Notes under the pieces: model-generated
What the model saw: the letters and a program-made list of their open reading frames with translations, nothing else
What the model was told of the DNA's origin: nothing
Databases searched by the model: none
Assembly: GCA_013205415.1 (NCBI GenBank)
Contig: JABMMY010000213.1
Location: 1-7,552, forward strand
DNA from: Deltaproteobacteria bacterium
Lineage (GTDB): Bacteria > Bdellovibrionota > FAC87 > UBA2466
Direction of reading: 5' to 3'
DNA: 7,552 nt
Made by a program: the position numbers and the translations under genes
Shown: positions 6,814 through 7,552 of the stretch, in pieces
Layout: each line of letters starts with the position of its first letter
How positions within the stretch are numbered: position 1 is the stretch's first letter

Positions 6814-7310
6814 AATTATTTAAAAATCCGCTCTCAAGGAAATGGTCGGAGAGGCGTTATCGCCAAGGGCTCATCCATTTTTTTGAAGCTTTATCGCTTC
6901 ATGTTAAAGCTGGGTTTGCTTTGTCCTATAGCTGGCCCGAGACGATAGCATCATTAGAGGAAAGCATTTGTGAGAGGCTTAGAGGGGATCTGGCTTCGAA
7001 AACTAAAGAGGCTGAACTTGAGGAGACGGTCGGTGAGATTTTAAAAAGACTTAGTCGATCATGTTGGATTGCGTCATATCAAATATGGTTTGGGGTGGTT
7101 TCTGAGCTCTATGAATCTGGCGCCCCACTGTCCCAGGCGGTTGAGGCGATAGCCACAACCTTACGAAGGGAACAGGAACGTGATCTCGAGGCACATTGCC
7201 GATCTCTTCCTATGAAAGTGAATGTAACGCTCATGATTTTCTTTTTGCCTCCTACTTTCCTATTTCTTTTTGGCCCCTTAGTTTTAGAGATCTTGTCACA
7301 ATTTAAATAG
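6780..7310 (+). CDS. Short TadC-like inner-membrane protein (T2SSF domain)
   Basis: Predicted partner of the preceding TadB-like protein in a Tad-type inner-membrane platform. The 176-residue product has a basic N-terminus, a helical T2SSF-like region (about 30-145, with FFEALSLHVKAGFALSYSW at 34-52 and a second copy-like segment YESGAPLSQAVEAIA at 111-125), then one C-terminal membrane segment (about 149-173) rich in Pro and Phe (FFLPPTFLFLFGP). This ending, LP followed by a GP, is typical of TadC. Known TadC proteins are usually near 300 residues with two extra N-terminal membrane segments, which are absent here. AAGGGG (6767-6772) lies seven bases before the ATG, inside the upstream gene; a second in-frame ATG at 6789 is possible. 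No frameshift remnant is visible upstream, because that sequence is the coding end of the TadB-like gene. It could be a natural short form. Confidence 0.68.
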   Translation: MGAMANHKIFLKLFKNPLSRKWSERRYRQGLIHFFEALSLHVKAGFALSYSWPETIASLEESICERLRGDLASKTKEAELEETVGEILKRLSRSCWIASYQIWFGVVSELYESGAPLSQAVEAIATTLRREQERDLEAHCRSLPMKVNVTLMIFFLPPTFLFLFGPLVLEILSQFK

Positions 7311-7341
7311 CTAAAATCGACGCCTATCTTAATTAGAAAAC

Positions 7342-7371
7342 TAGACGAAGCCGATTCTTTGAGGTTAGATT
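7342..7371 (+). promoter_or_regulatory. Weak candidate sigma-70-type promoter for glyQS
   Basis: TAGACG (7342-7347) and TAGATT (7366-7371) each match the -35 and -10 consensus at four of six bases, with an 18-base spacer. Transcription would start near 7378 and give a leader of about 37 bases. This is a by-eye match in AT-rich sequence and may be chance; glyQS could also be read from the tad-like genes upstream. Confidence 0.22.
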
Positions 7372-7376
7372 AACCT
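7362..7376. repeat. Perfect inverted repeat upstream of glyQS
   Basis: AGGTTA (7362-7367) and TAACCT (7371-7376) form an exact 6-base dyad around GAT. It lies 52 bases after the short tadC stop and 38 bases before the glyQS start. An eight-T run starts 13 bases later (7390-7397), too far for a classic terminator. It may be an operator, a small leader hairpin or a weak terminator. Confidence 0.45.
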
Positions 7377-7414
7377 GTATTTTCATGTGTTTTTTTTATC
7401 AGGGGACCGATTTT

Positions 7415-7552
7415 ATGGCGAAAAATACGGATCAAACGATGCAGCAGATAGTCTCTCTTTGTCGAAGACGAGCCTTTATCTTTCAATCGAGTGAAATTTA
7501 TGGCGGGCTTAATGGTTGTTGGGATTACGGTCCCATGGGAGTGGAGTTAAAG
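7415..7552 (+). CDS. glyQS: Glycyl-tRNA synthetase, single-chain class II type (5' part, cut by window edge)
   Basis: Charges tRNA-Gly with glycine in the cytoplasm. The first 46 residues are visible. They contain the hallmark N-terminal segment FQSSEIYGGLNGCWDYGP (23-40), followed by MGVELK, which is highly conserved in the dimeric alpha2 (eukaryote/archaea-like) glycyl-tRNA synthetase and absent from the alpha2-beta2 GlyQ/GlyS type. AGGGG (7401-7405) lies nine bases before the ATG. It is 104 bases after the short tadC gene on the same strand, in a gap with a small inverted repeat. The rest of the gene, including the catalytic motifs 2 and 3 and the anticodon-binding domain, is beyond the window, so intactness cannot be judged. 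Confidence 0.93.
   Translation, partial: MAKNTDQTMQQIVSLCRRRAFIFQSSEIYGGLNGCWDYGPMGVELK

Noticed and set aside
7311..7414. T-box or other riboswitch ahead of glyQS
   Set aside because: The gap has 104 bases, too short for a T-box leader, and no specifier or antiterminator arrangement is visible.

Overview
The window comes from a moderately AT-rich bacterial chromosome. It is probably a Gram-negative of the Bdellovibrio/deltaproteobacterial type. That placement is an inference from the mur gene order, the single-chain glycyl-tRNA synthetase and the Tad-type inner-membrane proteins; no marker in the window fixes the genus. There are six genes with a visible start and stop, and one gene cut by the right edge. 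No gene-free stretch exceeds about 160 bases. I see no tRNA, rRNA, CRISPR array, insertion sequence or phage gene.

Left part (1-4048, + strand): three consecutive genes of the division and cell wall (dcw) cluster, murF, mraY and murD. MurF adds D-Ala-D-Ala to complete UDP-MurNAc-pentapeptide, MraY moves the phospho-MurNAc-pentapeptide onto undecaprenyl phosphate to give lipid I, and MurD adds D-Glu earlier in the same cytoplasmic pathway. A stop codon overlaps the murF start (TAATG), so another gene, most likely murE, probably ends at base 7. The mraY start is best placed at a TTG at 1579, which restores the usual MraY length. ftsW, murG and murC, which often follow murD, do not follow here: the run ends at a strong terminator.

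Middle (4049-5929): a bidirectional rho-independent terminator, then a minus-strand gene for a long-chain acyl-CoA synthetase convergent with murD.

Right part (5956-7310, + strand): two overlapping genes for membrane proteins of the T2SSF (GspF/TadB/TadC) family, head-to-head with the acyl-CoA synthetase gene with almost no space between them. No TadA/CpaF ATPase, secretin or pilin gene lies beside them, and the second protein is a short TadC-like form with only the C-terminal membrane segment. A 104-base gap with a small perfect inverted repeat leads to the 5' end of a glycyl-tRNA synthetase gene that runs off the window.

Most of the window is ordinary housekeeping sequence. The best candidate for something less described is the isolated TadB/short-TadC pair and its squeezed divergent start region.
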